DNA of 53,584 nucleotides, taken from Chryseobacterium sp. 39-10. GTDB lineage: Bacteria; Bacteroidota; Bacteroidia; Flavobacteriales; Weeksellaceae. Under the pieces are notes generated by a model. It was not told the DNA's origin. It was given only the letters and a program-made list of their open reading frames with translations, and did no database searches. Positions 25,730-33,461 of this stretch are shown here, in pieces. Every line of letters begins with the position of its first letter. The first letter of the stretch is position 1. The position numbers and the translations under genes are program-made. The stretch is taken from assembly GCA_001898255.1 (NCBI GenBank), contig MKTK01000038.1, positions 454 to 54,037 on the forward strand. Direction: 5' to 3'.

Positions 25730-28024
25730 TCAGTTTGATTTTCCTGCCTCCCGTCGTTGCGCATCCAGAACGGCGATGGTGGCAAGATTCACGATTTCGT
25801 CAACACTTGCACGCATCTGCAGAACATGGACTGGTTTTTTTAGTCCCATTAAAATAGGTCCTACAATTTGCGCTACCTTCATTCCGCGAATAATTTTATA
25901 GGATAAATTAGCACTTTCAAGATTTGGGAAAACGAAAACATTGGCCGGTGTATTTCCTAATTTCGAAAAAGGATAATCGGAAAGATGATCGCCGTTCATG
26001 GCAAAATCGGGTTGTATTTCGCCATCCACAATCATTTTCGGATATTTCTCATGCAGAATTGCTACCGCATTCGCTACCTTTTTGGAGGTATCGGAAATGG
26101 CTGCAAAATTCTCAAAAGACAGCATCGCAATTCTGGGCTCTATAGCAAAGGTTTTCACAGAGATTTCGCACATTCGGGCAATATTTACCAAATCATCCGT
26201 TGTTGGATTTTGAATGATGGAAGCATCAGCAAAAAACATGGGCTTCTTATCAGTCATAATCATCATCATCGATGAGACTTTGTCGACACCCTTCTCGCGC
26301 TCGATAATTTCCAGCACCGGTTTTAGTACAGAAGAATAGTTTTTGGAGAAACCGACGATTAAGCCATCGGTATCACCATGGTGCAGCATCAATGGTCCAA
26401 AATAATCTCTTTGACGCACGAATCTTTTGGCTTTATATTCGTTCACCCCTTTGCGTTGCCTCATTTTCCACAAAGTTTCGCGGTACTTAATGCGGTTTTG
26501 TTCTTGGTCATCATCCATGGGATCAACAATAGGGACGTTCAGCTCTATGCCGAATTTCTTCATTTGTTCTTTAATAAATTTCTTCTCTCCTAAAAGAATA
26601 GGAAAAGCAATGCCCTCTTCGTAAAGAATTTGTGCGGCTTTTAAAACATTATATTCTTCAGCGTTACCGAGTGTAATTCGTTTGGGATTAGAACGTGCAC
26701 GGTTCTGCATCATCCTGATCAGTTTTTCATCTCGCCCCATCCTGTCGAGCAAAACATTCTCATATTCATCAAAATCTGTGATGGGCTTGCCGGCAATTCC
26801 ACTTTGCATCGCAGCTTTGGCAACAGCAATAGAAACCCTTGTTAACAAACGGTTATCGAATGGCTTAGGAATAAAATACGCCCGCCCAAACGTTAAACTC
26901 GTAAGATTGTAGGCCAAAATAACGGCTTCGGGAACCGGTTCTTTCGCCAAATCGGCAATTGCGTGTACTGCAGCTAGCTTCATGGCTTCATTGATGGCTG
27001 ATGCCTGCACATCCAGCGCGCCACGAAATATATAGGGAAATCCCAATACATTGTTCACCTGATTGGGATAATCGCTTCTTCCCGTTGCCATAATAGTGTC
27101 TTTACGGGTTTCCATGGCCAGATTATACTCAATTTCCGGATCCGGATTGGCCAAACCAAACACAATAGGATTTTCTGCCATGGACAAAAGCATTGCAGGC
27201 GTCATCACATTTCCCTTCGAAAGCCCCACAAAAACATCAGCATCCTTCAGTGCCTCTTCTAGCGTAACAAAATCGGTGTGCGCCACAAAATCGATTTTCT
27301 CTGGGGTAAGGTTTTCTCTTTTATGATTGATAACACCTTTGGAATCGCACATCAGAATATTTTTCCTGTTGAGCCCGAGCTCAATATAAAGTTTTGTACA
27401 TGCAATGGCTGCTGCACCAGCTCCATTCACCACCACTTTCACTTCGTCAATTTTCTTCCCTGCCAATTCAAGCGCATTAATCAAAGCTGCGGCAGAAATA
27501 ATAGCAGTACCGTGCTGGTCGTCGTGCATTAGCGGAATATCCAGTTCATCTTTCAAACGTTGCTCGATGTAGAATGCTTCCGGTGCTTTTATATCTTCCA
27601 AATTAATTCCGCCAAAAGTAGGTGCAATTCCTTTTACAATATCGATGAATTTTTCCGGATCCTTTTCATTTATTTCAATATCAAAAACATTGATGTCGGC
27701 AAAAATTTTAAAGAGCAACCCTTTTCCTTCCATCACAGGTTTGGATGCTTCCGCACCAATGTCGCCCAATCCAAGTACTGCTGTTCCGTTCGAAATAACC
27801 GCTACCAGATTTCCTTTGCCGGTATAGTCGTATGCTTTTTTCGGCTCTTTCTCAATTTCTAAGCAGGGAATGGCAACGCCGGGTGAATAGGCCAATGAAA
27901 GATCGCGTGCTGTGGAGTGTGGCTTGGACGGAATAACTTCTATTTTCCCTTTGGGTTCCGACATGTGATATTCTAGTGCTGCACGGTTGAAGTTTTTCTG
28001 ATCTCTATTGTTTTTAATGGCCAT
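25730..28024 (-). CDS. maeB: NADP-dependent malic enzyme with C-terminal phosphotransacetylase-like domain
   Basis: Oxidative decarboxylation of malate to pyruvate and CO2. At 764 aa it has the MaeB fusion layout. The malic domain runs to about residue 430: LSLAYSPGVAIPCLEIEKEP, GDIGAEASKPVMEGK, LMHDDQHGTAIISAAALINA, with the NADP-binding motif VVNGAGAAAIACTKL (about 197-211). A phosphate acetyltransferase-like domain follows (about 435-764: PILLGEKKFI, GPLMLHHGDTDGLIVGFSKN, DFAMNGDHL). In studied MaeB proteins the second domain is regulatory, binding acetyl-CoA, and lacks transacetylase activity. It is a single gene on the minus strand, converging on ldhA. Confidence 0.95.
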   Translation of the reverse strand: MAIKNNRDQKNFNRAALEYHMSEPKGKIEVIPSKPHSTARDLSLAYSPGVAIPCLEIEKEPKKAYDYTGKGNLVAVISNGTAVLGLGDIGAEASKPVMEGKGLLFKIFADINVFDIEINEKDPEKFIDIVKGIAPTFGGINLEDIKAPEAFYIEQRLKDELDIPLMHDDQHGTAIISAAALINALELAGKKIDEVKVVVNGAGAAAIACTKLYIELGLNRKNILMCDSKGVINHKRENLTPEKIDFVAHTDFVTLEEALKDADVFVGLSKGNVMTPAMLLSMAENPIVFGLANPDPEIEYNLAMETRKDTIMATGRSDYPNQVNNVLGFPYIFRGALDVQASAINEAMKLAAVHAIADLAKEPVPEAVILAYNLTSLTFGRAYFIPKPFDNRLLTRVSIAVAKAAMQSGIAGKPITDFDEYENVLLDRMGRDEKLIRMMQNRARSNPKRITLGNAEEYNVLKAAQILYEEGIAFPILLGEKKFIKEQMKKFGIELNVPIVDPMDDDQEQNRIKYRETLWKMRQRKGVNEYKAKRFVRQRDYFGPLMLHHGDTDGLIVGFSKNYSSVLKPVLEIIEREKGVDKVSSMMMIMTDKKPMFFADASIIQNPTTDDLVNIARMCEISVKTFAIEPRIAMLSFENFAAISDTSKKVANAVAILHEKYPKMIVDGEIQPDFAMNGDHLSDYPFSKLGNTPANVFVFPNLESANLSYKIIRGMKVAQIVGPILMGLKKPVHVLQMRASVDEIVNLATIAVLDAQRREAGKSN

Positions 28025-28131
28025 TTTTATTGAAAATTTGAAAGGTTAAAGGTAGGGAATCTCATTCATTGATTCGCCATTTCCTTTGCGCTAAATTTCT
28101 AAAATTTTAAGCTTTTTCTCCAATCACCCAC

Positions 28132-28995
28132 TTATTCAGCAAGATTAAGAATGTACATTTTGTGATAGGCGACTAAGCTTTCGATTGGTTTCTGTACGAT
28201 GACGCCAACGTTGAGGTTAAACTCTGCCGCAGCGGCGCGCAGCACGTCTTCATAATAAAATGCGATGGATCCAATAAAATTGATTTCTGCCTCTTTTGCT
28301 TCTTCGTAAGGCAACACCTGATAATCAAGGAAATTCTTCATTTCATCAAACACCATGTTCTGAAAATAGGGATGGCTCTTATGCTCGACCACAAATTTAT
28401 TGAAGTCTGCCAAATAAGCATTTGCCCGGGGATTATGGTACATGTTTTTGATGGCATCTTCGATGGTAAGGTTGTACTTTTCAACGAAATCATGGTGAAG
28501 ATCCGCCGGGAGTTTCTTCATAAAAAACCGTCGCAACAAATGTTTTCCGATGGCACTTCCGCTGCCCTCATCACCGATTAGAAATCCTAGCGATGGCAGT
28601 TCAAGCTTCACCGTTTTACCATCGAAATAGCAGGAATTGGAACCTGTACCCAAAATACATACAATAGCCGGCTTGCCATTGTATGCTGCATAGGCAGCCG
28701 CGGTAAGATCTTCCTTAATCGTTACGTCGGCATTTTTGAAAACGCTCTGAAACTGTTTCTCGACCACGGCCACATTTTCCGGAACTCCGCAACCAGAACC
28801 ATAGAAGAAAACCTTTTGCAGTTTATCTTTTATGTTATTCAAATTAATGTTCTTTTCAATCTCGGGAACAATCATCTCGGGTTGGATGATATTGGGATTA
28901 AAACCTATCGTTTCCGTCTTTAGATGAATTCTGCCTGCTGCATCCAGAATGACCCAGTCGCACTTTGTGGATCCTCCGTCGACAATTGCAATCAT
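28132..28995 (-). CDS. BadF/BadG/BcrA/BcrD-family ATPase, N-acetylglucosamine kinase-like
   Basis: A 287-aa protein of the actin/hexokinase-fold BadF family. The phosphate-1 loop is MIAIVDGGSTKCDWVILDAA at the N-terminus. The adenosine and phosphate-2 motifs include VCILGTGSNSCYFDG and LGFLIGDEGSGSAIGKHLLR (about 137-156). The short form with GDEGSGSA resembles eukaryotic and bacterial GlcNAc kinases rather than the Fe-S-containing BadF activases, because the activase cysteines are absent. The substrate is probably an amino sugar, but this is not proven by sequence. The final codons reach 28132; no partner gene overlaps. Confidence 0.78.
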   Translation of the reverse strand: MIAIVDGGSTKCDWVILDAAGRIHLKTETIGFNPNIIQPEMIVPEIEKNINLNNIKDKLQKVFFYGSGCGVPENVAVVEKQFQSVFKNADVTIKEDLTAAAYAAYNGKPAIVCILGTGSNSCYFDGKTVKLELPSLGFLIGDEGSGSAIGKHLLRRFFMKKLPADLHHDFVEKYNLTIEDAIKNMYHNPRANAYLADFNKFVVEHKSHPYFQNMVFDEMKNFLDYQVLPYEEAKEAEINFIGSIAFYYEDVLRAAAAEFNLNVGVIVQKPIESLVAYHKMYILNLAE

Positions 28996-29063
28996 AGCGT
29001 TAAAGTTTATTCAGCTAAAATATTAATTTAATTTTGAAAACAGACGTAGTGTGTGAAAATATT

Positions 29064-29093
29064 AAAACGGGAAAATGGAAAACGGGAAAATGG
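29064..29093. repeat. Perfect tandem duplication of 15 bp
   Basis: The unit AAAACGGGAAAATGG occurs twice without a gap (29064-29078 and 29079-29093) in the gap between the kinase gene and the NifU-like gene. Confidence 0.9.
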
Positions 29094-29157
29094 AACTGAC
29101 AACAACTCGTTGATTTCAGTATTTTTAGACGTTTGAAATCATGCGCTCAAAAGGCAT

Positions 29158-29185
29158 AAAAAAACAGACTCAAAAGCGAGCCTGT
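29158..29185 (-). terminator. Intrinsic terminator of mrp-nfu
   Basis: On the minus strand an 8-bp stem ACAGGCTC/GAGTCTGT (29178-29185 with 29164-29171, one G-U) is followed by seven T (29158-29164). It lies 24 nt past the NifU-like stop. Confidence 0.88.
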
Positions 29186-29209
29186 CTTGATTTATTGTTG
29201 CTTCCAATT

Positions 29210-29455
29210 TTATTGCACACTCACGATCTCTACAATCTCCGGAGCGTGTTGCTTAATCGTATTTTCTACCCCTAGTTTCATTGTTGAAAAACTCATTGGG
29301 CAACCGTGACAGTTCCCAATTAATTTTACAAAAACGGTATCTTCCTTCACATCCACCAATTCAATATCGCCACCATCCCGGTTGAGGAATGGACGAATGG
29401 AATCTAAAGCTTCAAGAACCTTGGTAACGGTTTCTTCGTGATTTATTTCTTTCAT
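29210..29455 (-). CDS. NifU-like iron-sulfur scaffold domain protein
   Basis: 81 aa, corresponding to a stand-alone NifU C-terminal (Nfu) domain that carries a transient 4Fe-4S cluster for delivery to apoproteins. The motif IRPFLNRDGGDIELVDV (about 20-36) is diagnostic, and the cluster-binding CxxC is NCHGCPMS with Cys49 and Cys52. It lies 32 nt downstream of mrp, ahead of a terminator, so the two are co-transcribed and likely act together in Fe-S assembly. Confidence 0.9.
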   Translation of the reverse strand: MKEINHEETVTKVLEALDSIRPFLNRDGGDIELVDVKEDTVFVKLIGNCHGCPMSFSTMKLGVENTIKQHAPEIVEIVSVQ

Positions 29456-29487
29456 AAATTTTAATTCAATGTTTGTCGCTGTGTTGT

Positions 29488-30591
29488 CTATTTTTTAGTT
29501 GAGCAACCCGCCATCGTCGTAATTTTAACGGCTTCGGTGGGAGGTATATTTTTGTTTCTTTCCACTAAACTCTCCAGCATATTTTGGGTCACTTTCGTGT
29601 AAATCTCTGCAATTTTCGAGTTCTGCTGCAGGGCGGCTGGTCGTCCGATGTCTCCTGCTTCACGAATACTTTGTATTAAAGGAATTTCGCCAAGCACAGG
29701 AATTCCCAAATCTTCTGCCAAATACTGTGCCCCCTGATTTCCGAAAATATAATACTTATTATCAGGCAATTCTTCAGGGGTAAAATAAGCCATGTTCTCA
29801 ATAAGTCCTAATACCGGAATATTGATGCTTTCCATGGTAAACATTGCTATTCCTTTGCGAACATCAGCCAAAGCAATATGCTGCGGCGTTGATACAATGA
29901 CAGCCCCTGTCACCGGCACTTCCTGCACAATGGATAAATGAATATCTCCTGTTCCTGGCGGCAAATCTATTAAAAGGAAATCGAGCTCACCCCAGTGGGC
30001 ATCACGAATCATTTGATTAAGTGCTTTTGAAGCCATTGGCCCTCGCCAAACTACTGCCTGATTGGCACCCGAAAAATAACCGATAGAAAGCATTTTAACA
30101 CCATAATTCTGAATGGGTTCCATCAGGTTTTTTCCATCCACTTCCACGGAAAGTGGCTTAGCGCCGGAGGTGTCCAGCATTGTAGGGATAGAAGGTCCAT
30201 AAATATCAGCATCCAGCACGCCAACTTTAAAGCCCATTTTTTCTAGCGTGACGGCAATATTGGTGGTAACGGTAGATTTCCCTACCCCTCCTTTTCCTGA
30301 GGCAACGGCAATAATATTTTTAATTCCCGGAATCTGCTTACCCTTAATTTGGCTTTGCTGAACCTCCGACGGTTCGGGTGAAGCGATTTTAAGTTTAAGC
30401 ACAATATCGTCACCAAATTCGGTGGCAAATGCCTGCTTCAAAGCTACCTCTAATTTTTTCTTTTCGTGCATCGCCGGGGAATGCGCCGTCATATCAATGT
30501 ACACGTCATTTCCCATCACTTGGAAGTTGTGCACCAAATCATCTACTTCTATTTCTTTCAGGAACTCCTGAACTCTTGCTTTCGTCAACAT
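29488..30591 (-). CDS. mrp: Mrp/NBP35-family P-loop ATPase (Fe-S carrier)
   Basis: 367 aa from ATG 30591. An upstream in-frame start at 30648 would precede the promoter and adds a non-conserved stretch. The N-terminal DUF59/MIP18-like domain (about 1-80) is followed by the deviant Walker A ASGKGGVGKSTVTTN (about 100-114), then DADIYGPSIPTML and LLIDLPPGTGDIHL. The family acts as an Fe-S cluster carrier (ApbC). The usual CxxC after the ENM(A/S)YF motif is missing: the sequence reads ENMAYFTPEELPDNKYYIFG. A single Cys remains near the C-terminus (AGCSTKK). It is followed by the NifU-like gene. Confidence 0.9.
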   Translation of the reverse strand: MLTKARVQEFLKEIEVDDLVHNFQVMGNDVYIDMTAHSPAMHEKKKLEVALKQAFATEFGDDIVLKLKIASPEPSEVQQSQIKGKQIPGIKNIIAVASGKGGVGKSTVTTNIAVTLEKMGFKVGVLDADIYGPSIPTMLDTSGAKPLSVEVDGKNLMEPIQNYGVKMLSIGYFSGANQAVVWRGPMASKALNQMIRDAHWGELDFLLIDLPPGTGDIHLSIVQEVPVTGAVIVSTPQHIALADVRKGIAMFTMESINIPVLGLIENMAYFTPEELPDNKYYIFGNQGAQYLAEDLGIPVLGEIPLIQSIREAGDIGRPAALQQNSKIAEIYTKVTQNMLESLVERNKNIPPTEAVKITTMAGCSTKK

Positions 30592-30614
30592 AAATTGCAA
30601 CTGTATTTGATCTA

Positions 30615-30648
30615 CAAATTTACGGAAAATTTTATTATTTAGAATCAA
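30615..30648 (-). promoter_or_regulatory. Promoter of mrp
   Basis: TAAATTTG at 30615-30622 with TTG at 30646-30648 (23-nt spacer). The predicted start near 30610 supports ATG 30591 as the mrp start. Confidence 0.6.
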
Positions 30649-30693
30649 TAAAAACGATGATGCGCATCGTTAAAATACATGATCTTAACGATG
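30648..30693 (-). terminator. Terminator of the symporter gene with overlapping alternative hairpin
   Basis: On the minus strand AACGATG (30665-30671) can pair with CATCGTT (30653-30659), directly followed by TTT: a terminator. The same AACGATG, as part of TTAACGATG (30665-30673), can instead pair perfectly with the upstream CATCGTTAA (30685-30693). The two stems exclude each other. Confidence 0.6.
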
Positions 30694-30720
30694 AACAGCA
30701 CGGGTTGAATATTCTCATTT

Positions 30721-31971
30721 TTACAAATCGCCGCCGTGATCACTTAATTGACCTTCCCATTTCGACACCGCGGAAGTGGCCAACGCATTGCCCAACACAT
30801 TGGTCATACTTCTTCCCATATCGCAAAAGTGATCGATTGGAAGGATGAGCGCAATACCTTCGGGCGGAATACCAAACATGGTACACGTGGCTACAATAAT
30901 GACCAAGCTGGCCCTGGGAACACCTGCTATTCCTTTCGAGGTAAGCATAAGCACCAATAGCATGGTGATTTGTTGCCCCAAAGACATTTCGATACCATAA
31001 ATTTGGGCGATAAAGATGGAGGCAAACGTCATGTACATCATACTTCCGTCCAGGTTAAATGAATATCCTAACGGTAAAATGAAAGACACAACGCGGTTGT
31101 TGCAACCAAATCGTTCTAATTCCTCAACCAATTTTGGAAAAACGGCTTCAGAACTGGTGGTCGAGAAAGCAATCAGCAGAGGTTCTTTTATTCTTCGAAA
31201 AAGTTCAAACAAACGTTTCCCAATAATCAAATAGCCAACAATGCATAAAACCAACCATAAAACCGCCAACGCTAAAAAGAAATCACGCAGATAAATGGCA
31301 TAGACGATGAAAATGTCGAATCCGTTTGTGGCTACTACAGCAGCAATTGCCCCTAAAACACCAAATGGTGCTACCCACATAATGTATCCTACCATTTTCA
31401 GGATTGCATGCGCACAAATATCGAACGCTTTGATGATCGGTTTTGTATATTCTTCTCCCATATTCGCCAATGCGACCCCAAACATAATAGAGAAAACCAC
31501 AATTTGCAGCACTTCGTTGGTGGCAAACGCCTCGAAAATACTCTTTGGAACAATATGTTTTACAAAATCTTCCATTGAAAAACCTTTGCTCGAATTTATA
31601 AGATCGGCGGCGGACGACGCATCCTGAATGGGGAGCTTCGTTACATGACCAGGCGCTAACCAGTTCACAAAAATTAATCCAATAAAAAGTGAAACCAACG
31701 ATGCCGAAATAAACCACAACATGGCTTTTGTGCCCACACGACCAATCATTTTAATGTCGCTCATCTTGGCAATGCCCACCACAAGGGTTGTAAATACAAG
31801 TGGCGCAATGATCATCTGTACCAAACGGATAAAAACGGTACCCAGGAGTTTGATATTTTGGCTAAATGTTGCCGAGCTTTCGGGATATTGCGTATGGACT
31901 ATCCCACCAATGATGACTCCCAAAATCAATCCGATGATGATGGCGATAAAGAGTTTGTTTTGACCTTTCAT
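30721..31971 (-). CDS. Dicarboxylate/amino acid:cation symporter (DAACS family)
   Basis: 416 aa from ATG 31971; an extension to 32049 is excluded because the promoter lies between. It is a multi-pass inner-membrane carrier for acidic amino acids or C4-dicarboxylates. Family hallmarks: LVFTTLVVGIAKM, the hairpin serine-rich region AFSTTSSEAVFPKLVEEL, PLGYSFNLDGSMMYM (the TM7 region) and LILPIDHFCDMGRSMTNVLGN (TM8). The Arg in DMGRS corresponds to the residue that binds the substrate side-chain carboxylate in archaeal homologues. The last residue of that motif is Asn where the sodium-coupled archaeal proteins have Asp, so coupling to H+ is possible. The gene has a strong promoter and lies upstream of mrp. 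Confidence 0.88.
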   Translation of the reverse strand: MKGQNKLFIAIIIGLILGVIIGGIVHTQYPESSATFSQNIKLLGTVFIRLVQMIIAPLVFTTLVVGIAKMSDIKMIGRVGTKAMLWFISASLVSLFIGLIFVNWLAPGHVTKLPIQDASSAADLINSSKGFSMEDFVKHIVPKSIFEAFATNEVLQIVVFSIMFGVALANMGEEYTKPIIKAFDICAHAILKMVGYIMWVAPFGVLGAIAAVVATNGFDIFIVYAIYLRDFFLALAVLWLVLCIVGYLIIGKRLFELFRRIKEPLLIAFSTTSSEAVFPKLVEELERFGCNNRVVSFILPLGYSFNLDGSMMYMTFASIFIAQIYGIEMSLGQQITMLLVLMLTSKGIAGVPRASLVIIVATCTMFGIPPEGIALILPIDHFCDMGRSMTNVLGNALATSAVSKWEGQLSDHGGDL

Positions 31972-32005
31972 AGCGTTCTTGGCGCCGATTTTTTTCAGCA
32001 GTTTA

Positions 32006-32035
32006 CAAATATAGATTTTTTTTGGATTTCGCAAA
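32006..32035 (-). promoter_or_regulatory. Strong promoter of the symporter gene
   Basis: TTTG (32032-32035), 18-nt spacer, TATATTTG (32006-32013): close to the Bacteroidota consensus. The predicted start is near 32001. Confidence 0.78.
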
Positions 32036-32116
32036 ATCAGGATTTTCACGTTTTTTACACGAGTGATCTGGCTTGCGTTATCCTTAGTACACCTTCAATA
32101 TCTGCTGGATCGGCAC

Positions 32117-32144
32117 AAAAAAAACCCCTGAAAGTTCAGAGGTT
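32117..32144 (-). terminator. Intrinsic terminator of the BON gene pair
   Basis: On the minus strand AACCTCTGA/TCAGGGGTT (32136-32144 with 32123-32131, one G-U) is followed by a run of T (to 32117). It begins 23 nt past the stop at 32168. Confidence 0.88.
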
Positions 32145-32167
32145 TTGAATAACTATTTCATTGAAAT

Positions 32168-32587
32168 TTATGCCTGCAAATATCTTGCATACGCATATCC
32201 TTCAACTCCCGCGGCGGTTTTTACTTTCCACCAATCATCAGAAGTTTGTTCTACCAATGTTACAGTTTCTCCTTTTGCTGCTTTACCAACAACGGCTGCT
32301 TCTGTAGATGGCTCTTGTCTAATGTTTAAGTTGGTATCTTCTGTTGCAACAGTTAAGCTTGCTCCTGCAGCCAATCCTGCCACTTGAACATCCACATTAA
32401 TGTCGGATGCAGAGTAGGTAGAATCGATGGCGCCCAAGGCATTCCAAACTGCGTCTTTTGCTGCCGTGTTGGCTGCGCTTCCGGACACATAAAGAATCCC
32501 GTCTTGTTCTGTAACTTGCAAGTTAGAAACCCCAGCAGATTGGGCAGCTGCAATTACACCTGCATATTTATCTTGTAATGTACTCAT
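32168..32587 (-). CDS. BON-like plus bacterial SH3 domain protein
   Basis: 139 aa with no signal peptide (MSTLQDKYAGVIAAAQSAG). Residues about 1-75 resemble a BON-type fold (ILYVSGSAANTAAKDAVWNAL, SASDINVDVQV). Residues about 78-139 form a bacterial SH3 domain: LNIRQEPSTEAAVVGKAAKG, then DDWWKVKTAAGVEGYAYARYL, which is the classic SH3b ending. SH3b domains commonly bind cell-wall peptides, odd for a protein without a visible export signal. It starts 6 nt after the stop of the upstream double-BON lipoprotein, so the pair is one operon. The plan recalls E. coli Kbp (BON-LysM), with SH3b in place of LysM. Exact function unknown. Confidence 0.8.
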   Translation of the reverse strand: MSTLQDKYAGVIAAAQSAGVSNLQVTEQDGILYVSGSAANTAAKDAVWNALGAIDSTYSASDINVDVQVAGLAAGASLTVATEDTNLNIRQEPSTEAAVVGKAAKGETVTLVEQTSDDWWKVKTAAGVEGYAYARYLQA

Positions 32588-32593
32588 ATTATC

Positions 32594-33067
32594 TTATTTT
32601 ACAGTGTAGTTATAATTCACTTTTCCAGCTTTCAAAGCGTCTACAGACATTTTGATTTTTCTGGCCTGCTCTGGAGAAACATTTCCTGTAAGAGTAAGTT
32701 CACCATTGATGACTTCTACTTTAACGGAAGGGAAGTCTTTCACCGCATCCGTCACTTTTTGCTGAACGGCAGGATCTACTGCTGAAACCGTTTCCACAGG
32801 CGCTGCAACGGTTGCCATATCCATTACATCTTTTACACCTGGAATTGCTTTCAGGGAAGCAATCATTGCATCTTTGGATGCCTGATCTGCAAAAGTACCG
32901 CTTAAGTGAGCCGTCCCGTCTTTTACTTCCACAGAAGCATTAGGATTAGCTGTAACTACGGTTGTTGCCTGAGTTTGTAACTCAGCATCAGAAACTTTTT
33001 TCTTGCAGCTGATAGAACCAAATGACACAGCAAGTGCCAAAGCCGCCATAGCGAGTGTTTTTTTCAT
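32594..33067 (-). CDS. Lipoprotein with two BON domains
   Basis: 157 aa. The N-terminus MKKTLAMAALALAVSFGSIS with Cys21 is a lipoprotein signal. The mature protein has two BON repeats (about 30-80: VEVKDGTAHLSGTFADQASK; about 98-157: VKVEVINGELTLTGNVSPEQ), each with the family Gly in a strand-turn. BON domains attach to membranes or phospholipids and occur in osmotic-stress proteins such as OsmY; an envelope role is likely but not proven. It is first in a two-gene operon; the -7 element TAAATTTG lies 35 nt upstream. Confidence 0.85.
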   Translation of the reverse strand: MKKTLAMAALALAVSFGSISCKKKVSDAELQTQATTVVTANPNASVEVKDGTAHLSGTFADQASKDAMIASLKAIPGVKDVMDMATVAAPVETVSAVDPAVQQKVTDAVKDFPSVKVEVINGELTLTGNVSPEQARKIKMSVDALKAGKVNYNYTVK

Positions 33068-33461
33068 AGTTGAATTGATTAATTGTGTTAAAATTATATG
33101 CTCAAATTTACTAATAAAATGTGTGCCGAATTCTTAAAGAATGATAAATTTTTCATAAAATACAGTGCACTGGTTTTCATACCAACACATTATCAATGAC
33201 TTAAGCATATTATTGGAGTTAACACTTCGCCGTAATCAACAATAATAATGACAAACAGCACCACTCTCTATTTTTTTGAACGCCGTTCAGGAATATTCCA
33301 TTTTACAATTTTGAGGATATTATGACTTACATTGACAGAGACCTCTTTCCTAAAATCAACCTCTTCCCTAGCCCGGATTGCAACGGCATCCTTTTTTGTT
33401 TTGGCAATGGAAAGAGCCAGGCGGAAACAAAAAAGATACAGTGGAAAGCCGGAAAAAGCTC
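33068..33461. other. Non-coding gap with adjacent palindromes
   Basis: The 394 nt between the arginine decarboxylase-like gene and the BON lipoprotein contain the latter's promoter and two neighbouring palindromes, GAACGCCGTTC (33278-33288) and GGAATATTCC (33290-33299). No clear terminator for the upstream gene and no convincing ORF were seen; plus-strand frames here overlap the 3' end of the decarboxylase gene. Confidence 0.55.
33103..33110 (-). promoter_or_regulatory. -7 promoter element of the BON pair
   Basis: TAAATTTG on the minus strand, 35 nt before ATG 33067. The -33 region has no clear TTTG. Confidence 0.5.

Noticed and set aside
31972-32049. Longer symporter from 32049
   Set aside because: The strong promoter at 32006-32035 lies inside the extension.
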